NCBI GenBank assembly: GCA_034440115.1
Contig: JAWXBM010000087.1
Span: 1-18,500 of the forward strand
DNA: 18,500 bases
Source: JAWXBM01 sp034440115
GTDB taxonomy: Bacteria; Pseudomonadota; Gammaproteobacteria; Xanthomonadales; SZUA-36
Reading direction: 5' to 3'
Within the stretch, counting starts at the first letter, position 1. Every line of letters starts with the position of its first letter. The notes beneath the pieces were generated by a model. It searched no databases and was not told the DNA's origin. It saw only the letters and a list, made by a program, of their open reading frames with translations. This document shows, in pieces, positions 6,510 to 12,703 of the stretch. The position numbers were made by a program, and so were the translations under genes.

Positions 6510-7900
6510 GGCAGTTCTGACCCCGGCAGTTCCTTGGTTGAAGGCTGCATGATCTGCTGGCGAATAGCACTCCAGAGTGCGGCATCATTCAGTGTCAGGT
6601 TTTCATCTCGCCTTTCTACACCCAGCTTTTCGAGAGTGGCTTGTGGATCAGGGAATTCCTTGTCCCAGGCATGCTGCGCGTAGATGTTGCTGAACACTCC
6701 ATAGCCTGTGAGCTGATCCAGCTTTTCGAACAGTTCCAAAGCGAGCCAGCGTCGGCCAGGGTCAGCGCAACATGCAATCAGTTGAGTCAGAGCGCTGTCC
6801 AGTGACTGTTGCCCATTGGACCGGGCACGCAATTCGCTGTCGGCCTGTAACAAGAGGGAGGCGCCACGCCAATAGGTATCCATGGTGCCTCCACGGCGGC
6901 TGTCAGTCTGACCACGACGGAAGCCGGAGCTGAGCTTTTCCCAGGCCTGGATCTCGCTTAATCGCCCATCGCGGGCTCGCAGCACATTCTGGTAATACGA
7001 AGCCAGACCTTCGGATAACCAGCGATCCTGCGAAGCTACATAAGGCAACAACAAGTGACTGAACTCATGGGTTGCGGTCCAGTCAGCCCGCAACACTTCC
7101 AACGAGCGGGTTTCATCGACAAAGAACTCTATCGCCACACCTCCACCTCGCAGCACACGAGCCCAAGGCACAGAGCTGCTGCGCGAGCCTATGCCGAGCA
7201 CCAGTATCTGCAGCTGCTGCTGGGGGAAGTATCCTGTTACGCGGGCCACACCCATGGCAGGCTCGGCCAGCCATTGCCGTATTTCAGCCTGCTGCTTTTC
7301 ATCAAAGTCTCCCAGCATGGCTATGCTGATGGCCGCTCCATCCAGTTCGATTTGTTGCGTAGTAAAATGTCCGAAGGCCAATCGGGAAGTCCAATTGGCC
7401 GAAGTGGCAGCAGGCAAGTATCTCTGGCGGCCATCCCGGTTTTCGCTGCGGGGCCAGGGCGTGGAGAATTGAATGCCTGCAGGAAAGTGCACACTTACTT
7501 CAATCTGGCGTTTGTCACCATCACGCCAGAACCATAAATTGCCCGCGGTGAGTATGGTCTTTTGGATACGCAGCGCCGTGCGGTAATCACCGGCTGCGCT
7601 TGCTGCTGCCAGGTTCACTCGCCAGGATGCGCAATTGTATTTGCCTAATCCCCGCAAAGACACGCGCCGGTCTGTCGCGTCGACTTTCTGGCCTGCCAGT
7701 GTTAACCACTCGGTAAATTCGGCGGCATCATGATGGCGATACAGGCGTTGCGGTGGCTGGCCGGCGAAGCAGGCATTCACCTCCACCGCAGACAGGTCTT
7801 CCTCTACGCGGACATCGTAGTGGTCCAAAGCTGCAGAGACCCGAGGGTTTAACACCATCAGAATGAAAAGCAACGGCAGGGTGAAAAGCAACAGGCGCAC
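6497..7900 (-). CDS. Secreted gluzincin-type metallopeptidase (peptidase MA/M1-like)
   Basis: A 467-residue protein with an N-terminal signal peptide (RLLLFTLPLLFILMVL core, probable cleavage near VSA, residues 21-23). It carries a zinc-peptidase motif HEFSH (278-282), followed 14 residues later by Glu297 in WLSEGLASYY, the layout of gluzincins. The spacing is shorter than the 18 residues of classical M1 aminopeptidases. The N-terminal 240 residues are probably a beta-rich domain, as in M1/M61 relatives, but I do not recognise a specific family. The start is GTG (7898-7900) with a strong GGAGG nine bases upstream. The last residues, ELPGSELPGSE, and the stop derive from the REP-like repeat, so the natural C-terminus appears replaced. 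Expected location: periplasm or outside the cell. Substrate unknown. Confidence 0.75.
   Translation of the reverse strand: MRLLLFTLPLLFILMVLNPRVSAALDHYDVRVEEDLSAVEVNACFAGQPPQRLYRHHDAAEFTEWLTLAGQKVDATDRRVSLRGLGKYNCASWRVNLAAASAAGDYRTALRIQKTILTAGNLWFWRDGDKRQIEVSVHFPAGIQFSTPWPRSENRDGRQRYLPAATSANWTSRLAFGHFTTQQIELDGAAISIAMLGDFDEKQQAEIRQWLAEPAMGVARVTGYFPQQQLQILVLGIGSRSSSVPWARVLRGGGVAIEFFVDETRSLEVLRADWTATHEFSHLLLPYVASQDRWLSEGLASYYQNVLRARDGRLSEIQAWEKLSSGFRRGQTDSRRGGTMDTYWRGASLLLQADSELRARSNGQQSLDSALTQLIACCADPGRRWLALELFEKLDQLTGYGVFSNIYAQHAWDKEFPDPQATLEKLGVERRDENLTLNDAALWSAIRQQIMQPSTKELPGSELPGSE
6501..6530. repeat. 15-bp tandem duplication at the edge of the inverted repeat
   Basis: TCTGACCCCGGCAGT occurs twice head to tail (6501-6515 and 6516-6530). 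The first copy overlaps the end of the right arm of the inverted repeat. Read leftward, the copies encode the repeated ELPGS pentapeptide at the C-terminus of the metallopeptidase. Confidence 0.9.
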
Positions 7901-7937
7901 TACTACAATCCTCCAGTGTCAGCAGATCGTTCTTTGC

Positions 7938-8060
7938 TGGCCAGTGATCCGGAAGTACCTGGAATCCGTGCGGGCGGCAGCGACGATGATGGTTGCAGGC
8001 TTGCTGGATGAACGCATGAAACTGGAAATCGAAATTACGGCTCGATTAAATTCAGTTTAG
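7938..8060 (+). pseudogene. Probable RidA (YjgF) family 3' remnant
   Basis: In the gap between the peptidase start and the CPXCG gene, one rightward frame ends in a segment running from about RKYLESVRAAATMM to MKLEIEITARLNSV and a TAG. This resembles the end of RidA/YjgF proteins (the R-P-A-x-T ... V-E-I-E-x-x-A pattern). Only about 40 residues are recognisable. The upstream part runs into the signal-peptide region of the opposite peptidase gene, so a full 130-residue RidA cannot fit. I see no plausible start with a ribosome-binding site. The best reading is a truncated, dead gene fragment left by a rearrangement. It could also be a chance open frame. Confidence 0.4.
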
Positions 8061-8077
8061 TCTGGCTGCGAACTCAA

Positions 8078-8278
8078 TCAGCCGGTTTCGTCTTCGCGCC
8101 TCACCTGCACGGACTGCACCTCGCCATTTTCATCCATGCTGGCATGCACCAGCATCGGTTGGCAGCATACCGAGCAGTCTTCGGTATAGCTGCTGCTTGC
8201 CACTGAGTCATCCACCAGTAAGGTAATGGCTTCACCGCAGTAGGGACAGAAAACTTCTTGTTCGTTCAGGAAGTGCAT
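8078..8278 (-). CDS. CPXCG family small zinc protein
   Basis: A 66-residue protein matching the Cys-rich CPXCG family. CPYCGE starts at residue 11, then ITLLVDDS, then EDCSVCCQP with Cys35 and Cys38, which gives a four-cysteine zinc-ribbon pattern, followed by an acidic C-terminus. The family is common in gammaproteobacteria and has no known function that I can name. I chose the ATG at 8276-8278 because the family begins about ten residues before CPxCG. A longer frame (to 8347) would overlap the upstream kinase-lipase gene and adds no family sequence. The gene lies 35 bases downstream of the kinase-lipase stop on the same strand, so it is probably co-transcribed. Confidence 0.82.
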   Translation of the reverse strand: MHFLNEQEVFCPYCGEAITLLVDDSVASSSYTEDCSVCCQPMLVHASMDENGEVQSVQVRREDETG

Positions 8279-8313
8279 GTACCCATCATCGGTAATGCCC
8301 GCCGATGAGTCAA

Positions 8314-10701
8314 TTATGCAGAGCCAGTAAGTTGCCGGTTTAACCAAGCGTGTACTCGAGCCAGCACCTCTTCCTTTTCAGGCTCATTGAACATCTCATG
8401 ATACAAGTCTGGCCAGGCCACAAACTCAAGCTTATCGGCAGGCGCAGCCGACGCCCATTGGGCTGTAACCGCAGAATTGACCAGGCCATCGTCGCCTGAT
8501 TGCATCAGCAACATGGGTATTTGCAGTTCCGGGGCACGTTTCTGCAGGGCTTCCATGGCGTTGCTCACTTCCGCAAACCAGCGGGCCGAAACGGCAGAAG
8601 AGATCAATGGGTCATTATTGTAGGCTTCAACTACTGCCGGGTCGCGAGATACTCTGCTGGTGTCGAGTTCGCTCTTGAATCTCAAACGGGGAGCGAGCTT
8701 CGACAACAGGCCCACCAATATCAACCAGGCCTTGGGAATGGGGGCTTCCGGACTGGGTGCAATGGCCGGTGATGAAATGATCGCTCCCGAAAGTTTTGCA
8801 GAATGATCCAGCACATAGGTCATTGAAATCAGGCCACCCATGGAGTGGCCGAGTATAAAGACCGGCTTTCCAGCGTGACGGGCTCTGGCAAGATCATACA
8901 AGCCATCGACATCGGCCGAATAGTCGGCAAATCGGTCGATATGAACCCTGCCGGGCTTTTTGCCATCAGGGCTCCAGCCATGGCCCCTTAAATCACAGGC
9001 ATAAACCGCATGCCCGGCTTCCGCCAGGCTTTTGCCAACATGCGCGTAGCGGCTACTGTGCTCGCACAATCCGTGAATCAGCAGAATTACGCAGCGCGGT
9101 GATTCGTCTGGTTGCCAGCTTTGCCAAAACAGTGCAAGGTGATCGGTAACGTAAAAAACCCCATTGGTATGCAACACCTGAATATTCTCCACTTGCTTGT
9201 TCCATCCTGAAGTAGCCACTCGGGATATCGCCTCCTGCCAGCCCGAATAAAGATCATGCCGTTTTATTCCGGACATGTCTGGTTCGAAACGGCGATCTGT
9301 GCGGGCAACATTACGGAGCGCTTTGGGGCTATTCCAAAATCCAACCGCAAGGCCAGCCAACCAGGCGCAGCCAACCGCGGTGGTCTCCAGCATTTGCGGT
9401 CGCTCCACCGGCACATTCAGAATATCAGCCTGGAACTGCATCAGCAGATCATTGCTGCAAGCACCGCCATCTACACGCAGCTCAGTAAGCTCGACCCCAG
9501 AATCCGCTGTCATAGCAGTCACAATATCGCGGGTTTGATAGGCGATCGACTCCAGTGCAGCACGTGCGATCTCGGGGCGCCCGGAGCCACGGGTCAAGCC
9601 GACGATGGCTCCGCGCGCGGAAGAGTCCCAGTAGGGTGCGCCCAGCCCCGCAAAAGCCGGTACCAGGTAGACACCTTCGTTGTCATCAATACGGGCTGCA
9701 AGAGCTTCCGATGCAGCCGCATCAGTAATGATGCCGAGCTGATCGCGCAACCATTGGACGGTAGAACCCGCAAAAAATACCGAGCCTTCCAGCGCGTAAG
9801 CGGGCTGGCCGTTCTCATCACAACACAAGGTCGTCAACAGGCCATGTTGGCTCACCGGGTGTTGCTGGCCCATGTTCATCAACATAAAGCATCCGGTGCC
9901 ATAGGTGTTCTTGGCCTGACCGGCTTGCCAGCATGCCTGGCCAAATAAGGCAGCCTGCTGATCTCCGGCGATTCCCGCAATGGGTATACCTGCGGGTATT
10001 TTCAGGCCTTCAGCCGTATGGCCGAAAATACCGGAGCTGGGCTTCACCTCGGGCAGCATTTGCAGCGGGATATTCAACAAAGCACAGAGTTCCGGATCCC
10101 AGGCCTGTTGGTGAATATCGAACAGCAGGCTGCGGGAAGCATTGGTGGGGTCGGTTGCATGTACTTTGCCGCCAGTAAATTGCCACAGCAGCCAACTGTC
10201 CACGGTTCCAAACAGCAGTTCACCACCTTCTGCTCTTGCCTGGAATGATTCGTCCTGATCGAGGATCCAGCGAATCTTGCTGGCGGAAAAATAAGCATCA
10301 AGCCTTAAGCCGGTACGCTCACGGAACAAAGCTTCGTGACCCGCTGCTTTCAGGCGATCACAGATCGCAATACTTTGGCGGCTTTGCCAGACGATGGCAT
10401 GGTGCACGGGCTGGCCGCTCTGCTGGTCCCAGATAATGGTGGTTTCACGTTGATTGGTGATACCGATAGCAGCGATGTCCTGAGCATCCAGCCCACGGGC
10501 ATCACGGGACTTCAGCAAGATTTCGGACATGACATTCTGGCTGCTTTGCCAGATTTCTTCGGGGTCATGTTCGACCCAACCTGGCCTCGGAAAGCGTTGC
10601 GTCAGTTCTTCGTATGCCCGGTTGATGACGGCGCCTTTGTGGTCAATCAACAAGGCGGTTGAACCGGTGGTGCCCTGGTCTATGGCAAGGATGTACTGCA
10701 T
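8314..10701 (-). CDS. glpK: Glycerol kinase - monoacylglycerol lipase fusion protein
   Basis: A 795-residue two-domain protein in one uninterrupted frame. Residues 1-499 are a complete glycerol kinase of the FGGY family. They show the DQGTTGSTA phosphate-binding loop near the start, NQRE with Arg85-Glu86, Tyr137 and the catalytic-base Asp247 in AGDQQAALFGQ, all aligning with the glycerol-binding residues of E. coli GlpK (R83, E84, Y135, D245), plus LRVDGGACSND. Residues about 509-795 are an alpha/beta hydrolase of the monoacylglycerol lipase type. They show LIHGLCEHSSRY (oxyanion region), GHSMGG with Ser620, Asp738 in SGDDGLV and His768 in YHEMFNE. Together the domains would free glycerol from monoacylglycerol and convert it to glycerol 3-phosphate. 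The start is the ATG at 10699-10701; a TTG nine codons earlier is less likely. No signal peptide, so cytoplasmic. It lies 69 bases after the VOC gene. Confidence 0.92.
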   Translation of the reverse strand: MQYILAIDQGTTGSTALLIDHKGAVINRAYEELTQRFPRPGWVEHDPEEIWQSSQNVMSEILLKSRDARGLDAQDIAAIGITNQRETTIIWDQQSGQPVHHAIVWQSRQSIAICDRLKAAGHEALFRERTGLRLDAYFSASKIRWILDQDESFQARAEGGELLFGTVDSWLLWQFTGGKVHATDPTNASRSLLFDIHQQAWDPELCALLNIPLQMLPEVKPSSGIFGHTAEGLKIPAGIPIAGIAGDQQAALFGQACWQAGQAKNTYGTGCFMLMNMGQQHPVSQHGLLTTLCCDENGQPAYALEGSVFFAGSTVQWLRDQLGIITDAAASEALAARIDDNEGVYLVPAFAGLGAPYWDSSARGAIVGLTRGSGRPEIARAALESIAYQTRDIVTAMTADSGVELTELRVDGGACSNDLLMQFQADILNVPVERPQMLETTAVGCAWLAGLAVGFWNSPKALRNVARTDRRFEPDMSGIKRHDLYSGWQEAISRVATSGWNKQVENIQVLHTNGVFYVTDHLALFWQSWQPDESPRCVILLIHGLCEHSSRYAHVGKSLAEAGHAVYACDLRGHGWSPDGKKPGRVHIDRFADYSADVDGLYDLARARHAGKPVFILGHSMGGLISMTYVLDHSAKLSGAIISSPAIAPSPEAPIPKAWLILVGLLSKLAPRLRFKSELDTSRVSRDPAVVEAYNNDPLISSAVSARWFAEVSNAMEALQKRAPELQIPMLLMQSGDDGLVNSAVTAQWASAAPADKLEFVAWPDLYHEMFNEPEKEEVLARVHAWLNRQLTGSA
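9175..9190 (-). promoter_or_regulatory. Possible internal ribosome-binding site and GTG start for the lipase domain
   Basis: At the kinase-lipase junction the leftward strand reads GGAG (9190-9187), nine bases, then GTG (9177-9175), with a TTG as the next codon. A start here would give a free lipase of about 287 residues, the normal length of a monoacylglycerol lipase. The signal could be a relic of the time when the lipase was a separate gene, or it could still produce free lipase beside the fusion. Confidence 0.3.
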
Positions 10702-10705
10702 CCGT

Positions 10706-10719
10706 CTGAGTATACTCAG
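10706..10719. promoter_or_regulatory. 14-bp perfect palindrome just upstream of the kinase-lipase start
   Basis: CTGAGTATACTCAG is fully self-complementary and sits 4 to 17 bases before the ATG, over the place where a Shine-Dalgarno would be. The region has no strong Shine-Dalgarno otherwise. It could be an operator for a dimeric repressor or a small hairpin that limits translation. It does not match the GlpR operator pattern that I know. Confidence 0.4.
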
Positions 10720-10749
10720 GAACTTCAAAAAAGGCGTGTTGGGGAATTT

Positions 10750-10765
10750 TTCCGCCCCGGCGGAA
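10750..10765 (-). terminator. GC-rich hairpin after the VOC gene (weak terminator or attenuator)
   Basis: TTCCGCC and GGCGGAA form a perfect 7-bp stem around two bases, beginning 5 bases past the TAA of the VOC gene. In the leftward transcript it is followed by A residues and then TTCCCC, not a U-tract, so it is not a standard intrinsic terminator. It may only stabilise the VOC message 3' end or reduce read-through into the kinase-lipase gene. Confidence 0.3.
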
Positions 10766-10770
10766 TGGGG

Positions 10771-11916
10771 TTAGTCTGAAGCGCCAGGCTCAGCGGTTGG
10801 CATAACTTCGCTGGTTGGCATAACTTCACCGGTTGGCACAACTTCACCGGTTGGCACAACTTCGCTGGCTGGCACAATGCTGAGCAATGGCTCAAAGGCC
10901 TCGAGATTCATTCCGCCGGGCGTGCGAAAACGTATGAACGTACCGCTGCCGAAAATCACTTCGCGGTATTCCCGATTCTGCTGGTTGATTCCTGCGTCAT
11001 GCAGTCTCTGTTTAAAGGCTTCCAGATCGCCTACTTCATAACTGACATGCAAAATGCCCAATTGGGTAGGAACGGAAATGGGATAGAGATCATTGCCCGG
11101 CACGCCACGGTAATCAATCAATTCAATCTGACCCAGTGGCTCGCTGTCATCGCCCCAATTGCTGACATCCAGCCCCGAGCCGGGTGGCAGACCCATCACT
11201 CGTTCGATTTCCGGGCCTTCCAGCAGGTTGTCGTGGAGGATGCGTAAGCCCATCACATTGGCGTAGAAGTCTCGTTCCGTGGGGGCATGGCCGATGGTGG
11301 TGGTCAGCGCACCGATACCGGCAAAGCCTGGTTCAGTGAAGTCCATTTCCAGCTCAAATTTCTTGTCCAGCAGCTCCAGCAACACGATATCGAGTTCATC
11401 GTGTGCCGACAGATGTATTTCGAGGATGCGCGTGCCATCGCGTGCGGTTAGCTCAGCAGGTTCGGCGTTGCGGAAGGTATAGCCATCAGCCTGCATCGCT
11501 TTTACGCGGGCGGGTAAGTCCCGCGCGTAGATGTCCAGGTTCTTGGGGCCAAGGTCAAAGGTTTGAGCGCCTTCCCGTACGGCCGGTCCGGGCTCGGTAA
11601 ACTCTACCAGGTGCAGCCTGCCGTATTTTGATTCGGGCATGCCGAGCAGAGCCTGGCGCTTGATATCAAGGGGCAGTATCCGCCACAGCGCCGCCAGTTC
11701 GGCATCTCCGCCGTCGCGCGTCGCGAGTTTACTGAAACCGAAAACGCCCACCCAAAGTTCCAGGGCTTTGTCGAGATCGGCTACACCCACGGTCACGCTG
11801 TTCCACGAAGGCGAAATCCTGGCTTCCTGCGCTGCGATGGTCGATGTCATTGGTTGCAGCCCGAAAAGCAAAACCAGGGCATAAAACGATCGCTGGAAAG
11901 AACAGGTGGAGGGCAT
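10771..11916 (-). CDS. Exported two-module VOC (glyoxalase/dioxygenase fold) protein with repeat tail
   Basis: A 381-residue protein. A signal peptide occupies residues 1-29 (hydrophobic FYALVLLFGL, cleavage likely after TIAA). Two VOC modules follow: residues 38-184 (WNSVTVGVADLDKALELW at the start, LVEFTEPG at 103-110) and residues 200-343 (ALTTTIGHAPTERDFYANVMGL, then GILHVSYEVGDLEAF and GGMNLEAFEPL). His290 and Glu339 are in positions that often bind the metal in this superfamily. The reaction (lyase, dioxygenase or isomerase) cannot be named. Residues 348-375 are a hexapeptide repeat, (V/M)PT(G/S)EV, encoded by an 18-bp minisatellite. The ATG at 11914-11916 has AAGGA eight bases upstream. 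The export of a VOC protein is unusual. It is the first gene of the leftward group that includes the kinase-lipase. Confidence 0.82.
   Translation of the reverse strand: MPSTCSFQRSFYALVLLFGLQPMTSTIAAQEARISPSWNSVTVGVADLDKALELWVGVFGFSKLATRDGGDAELAALWRILPLDIKRQALLGMPESKYGRLHLVEFTEPGPAVREGAQTFDLGPKNLDIYARDLPARVKAMQADGYTFRNAEPAELTARDGTRILEIHLSAHDELDIVLLELLDKKFELEMDFTEPGFAGIGALTTTIGHAPTERDFYANVMGLRILHDNLLEGPEIERVMGLPPGSGLDVSNWGDDSEPLGQIELIDYRGVPGNDLYPISVPTQLGILHVSYEVGDLEAFKQRLHDAGINQQNREYREVIFGSGTFIRFRTPGGMNLEAFEPLLSIVPASEVVPTGEVVPTGEVMPTSEVMPTAEPGASD
10795..10880. repeat. 18-bp minisatellite inside the VOC gene
   Basis: Four consecutive 18-base units (10795-10812, 10813-10830, 10831-10848, 10849-10866) of the form GGTTGGCAYAACTTCRCY are followed by a decayed partial unit from 10867. 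Only a few positions differ between units. They encode the hexapeptide repeat at the C-terminus of the VOC protein and stay in frame whatever the copy number, so the tail length could vary between strains. Confidence 0.9.
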
Positions 11917-11997
11917 GGTCGGATTCCTTTGCTTGTGGAGTACAGTATTGGCAATAATGAAATATGTTTCCGCTGCAGTTCAAGTAGGAAGAATCAA

Positions 11998-12687
11998 ATG
12001 ACCATTCATGAAACCCACCGCTCACATCGTACCGGCTGGTTGCGGGCAGCGGTGCTGGGCGCAAATGACGGGATTGTTTCCACTGCCAGCCTGATCATCG
12101 GTGTAGCCGAGGCCAGCGCGACCCACGCGAACATTCTGCTGGCTGGTGTAGCCGGCCTGGTGGCTGGAGCCATGTCGATGGCTGCCGGTGAATATGTTTC
12201 GGTCAGTTCCCAAGCCGATACCGAAAAAGCCGACCTAGCACAGGAAAAACAGGCGCTGGAAGATGATTTCGATGCCGAGCAACGGGAGTTGGCAAAAATT
12301 TATCAACGTCGTGGATTGGAGAAAGGTCTGTCGCACAAAGTTGCGTCGCAGTTGATGGATCATGATGCACTGGGTGCCCATGCCCGTGATGAGATTGGCA
12401 TCACTGATGTGGCCAGTGCCCGCCCAATCCAGGCGGCGCTATTTTCTGCCGGGTCCTTCACCCTGGGCGCGGCATTGCCCTTAACGGCCGCGTGGCTGAT
12501 GCCGGGCTCCCGCCTTACCATGACCGTTGCCCTGGCCTCACTGGTATTCCTGGTTTTGCTCGGTGTCATCTCTGCCCGTGCGGGTGGTGCCTCGATGAAA
12601 GTTGCCGCGGTCAGGGTCGCATTCTGGGGTGCGCTGGCCATGGCGGCTACTGCTGCGGTGGGGCGGCTTTTTGGCGTAGTGGCCTGA
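11998..12687 (+). CDS. VIT/CCC1 family Fe2+/Mn2+ transporter
   Basis: A 229-residue inner-membrane protein of the VIT1/CCC1 family, which moves iron or manganese out of the cytoplasm. Seen are the family signature GANDGIVSTASLIIGV in the first membrane segment (21-36) and AMSMAAGEYVSVSSQ in the second (58-72). These are followed by a charged cytosolic helical region rich in Glu/Asp (75-125), the expected metal-binding domain, and then three hydrophobic segments near 148-168, 174-195 and 205-228. I chose the ATG at 11998, with AGGA eight bases upstream, because the family starts here. A longer open frame from 11854 adds 48 residues that look like shadow sequence from the opposite VOC gene. It is divergent from the VOC gene (81-base gap) and convergent with the peptidase (16-base gap). 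The gap holds the small palindrome TATTGGCAATA (11946-11956). Confidence 0.9.
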   Translation: MTIHETHRSHRTGWLRAAVLGANDGIVSTASLIIGVAEASATHANILLAGVAGLVAGAMSMAAGEYVSVSSQADTEKADLAQEKQALEDDFDAEQRELAKIYQRRGLEKGLSHKVASQLMDHDALGAHARDEIGITDVASARPIQAALFSAGSFTLGAALPLTAAWLMPGSRLTMTVALASLVFLVLLGVISARAGGASMKVAAVRVAFWGALAMAATAAVGRLFGVVA

Positions 12688-12703
12688 GCGGGTAAACAGG
12701 CTG

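Noticed and set aside
8279..8347. Upstream extension of the CPXCG protein
   Set aside because: It overlaps the 3' end of the kinase-lipase gene and adds residues not expected for a family that starts about ten residues before CPxCG.
8314..10701. Possibility that the kinase-lipase fusion is an assembly or sequencing error
   Set aside because: The frame is continuous with no low-complexity run at the junction, and there is an approximately 10-20 residue natural-looking linker. It cannot be excluded without reads, so it is kept as a check in the finding rather than as the preferred reading.
11854..11997. 48-codon upstream extension of the VIT transporter
   Set aside because: The extension overlaps the start of the VOC gene in antisense. 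The family begins at the ATG at 11998, which has its own Shine-Dalgarno.
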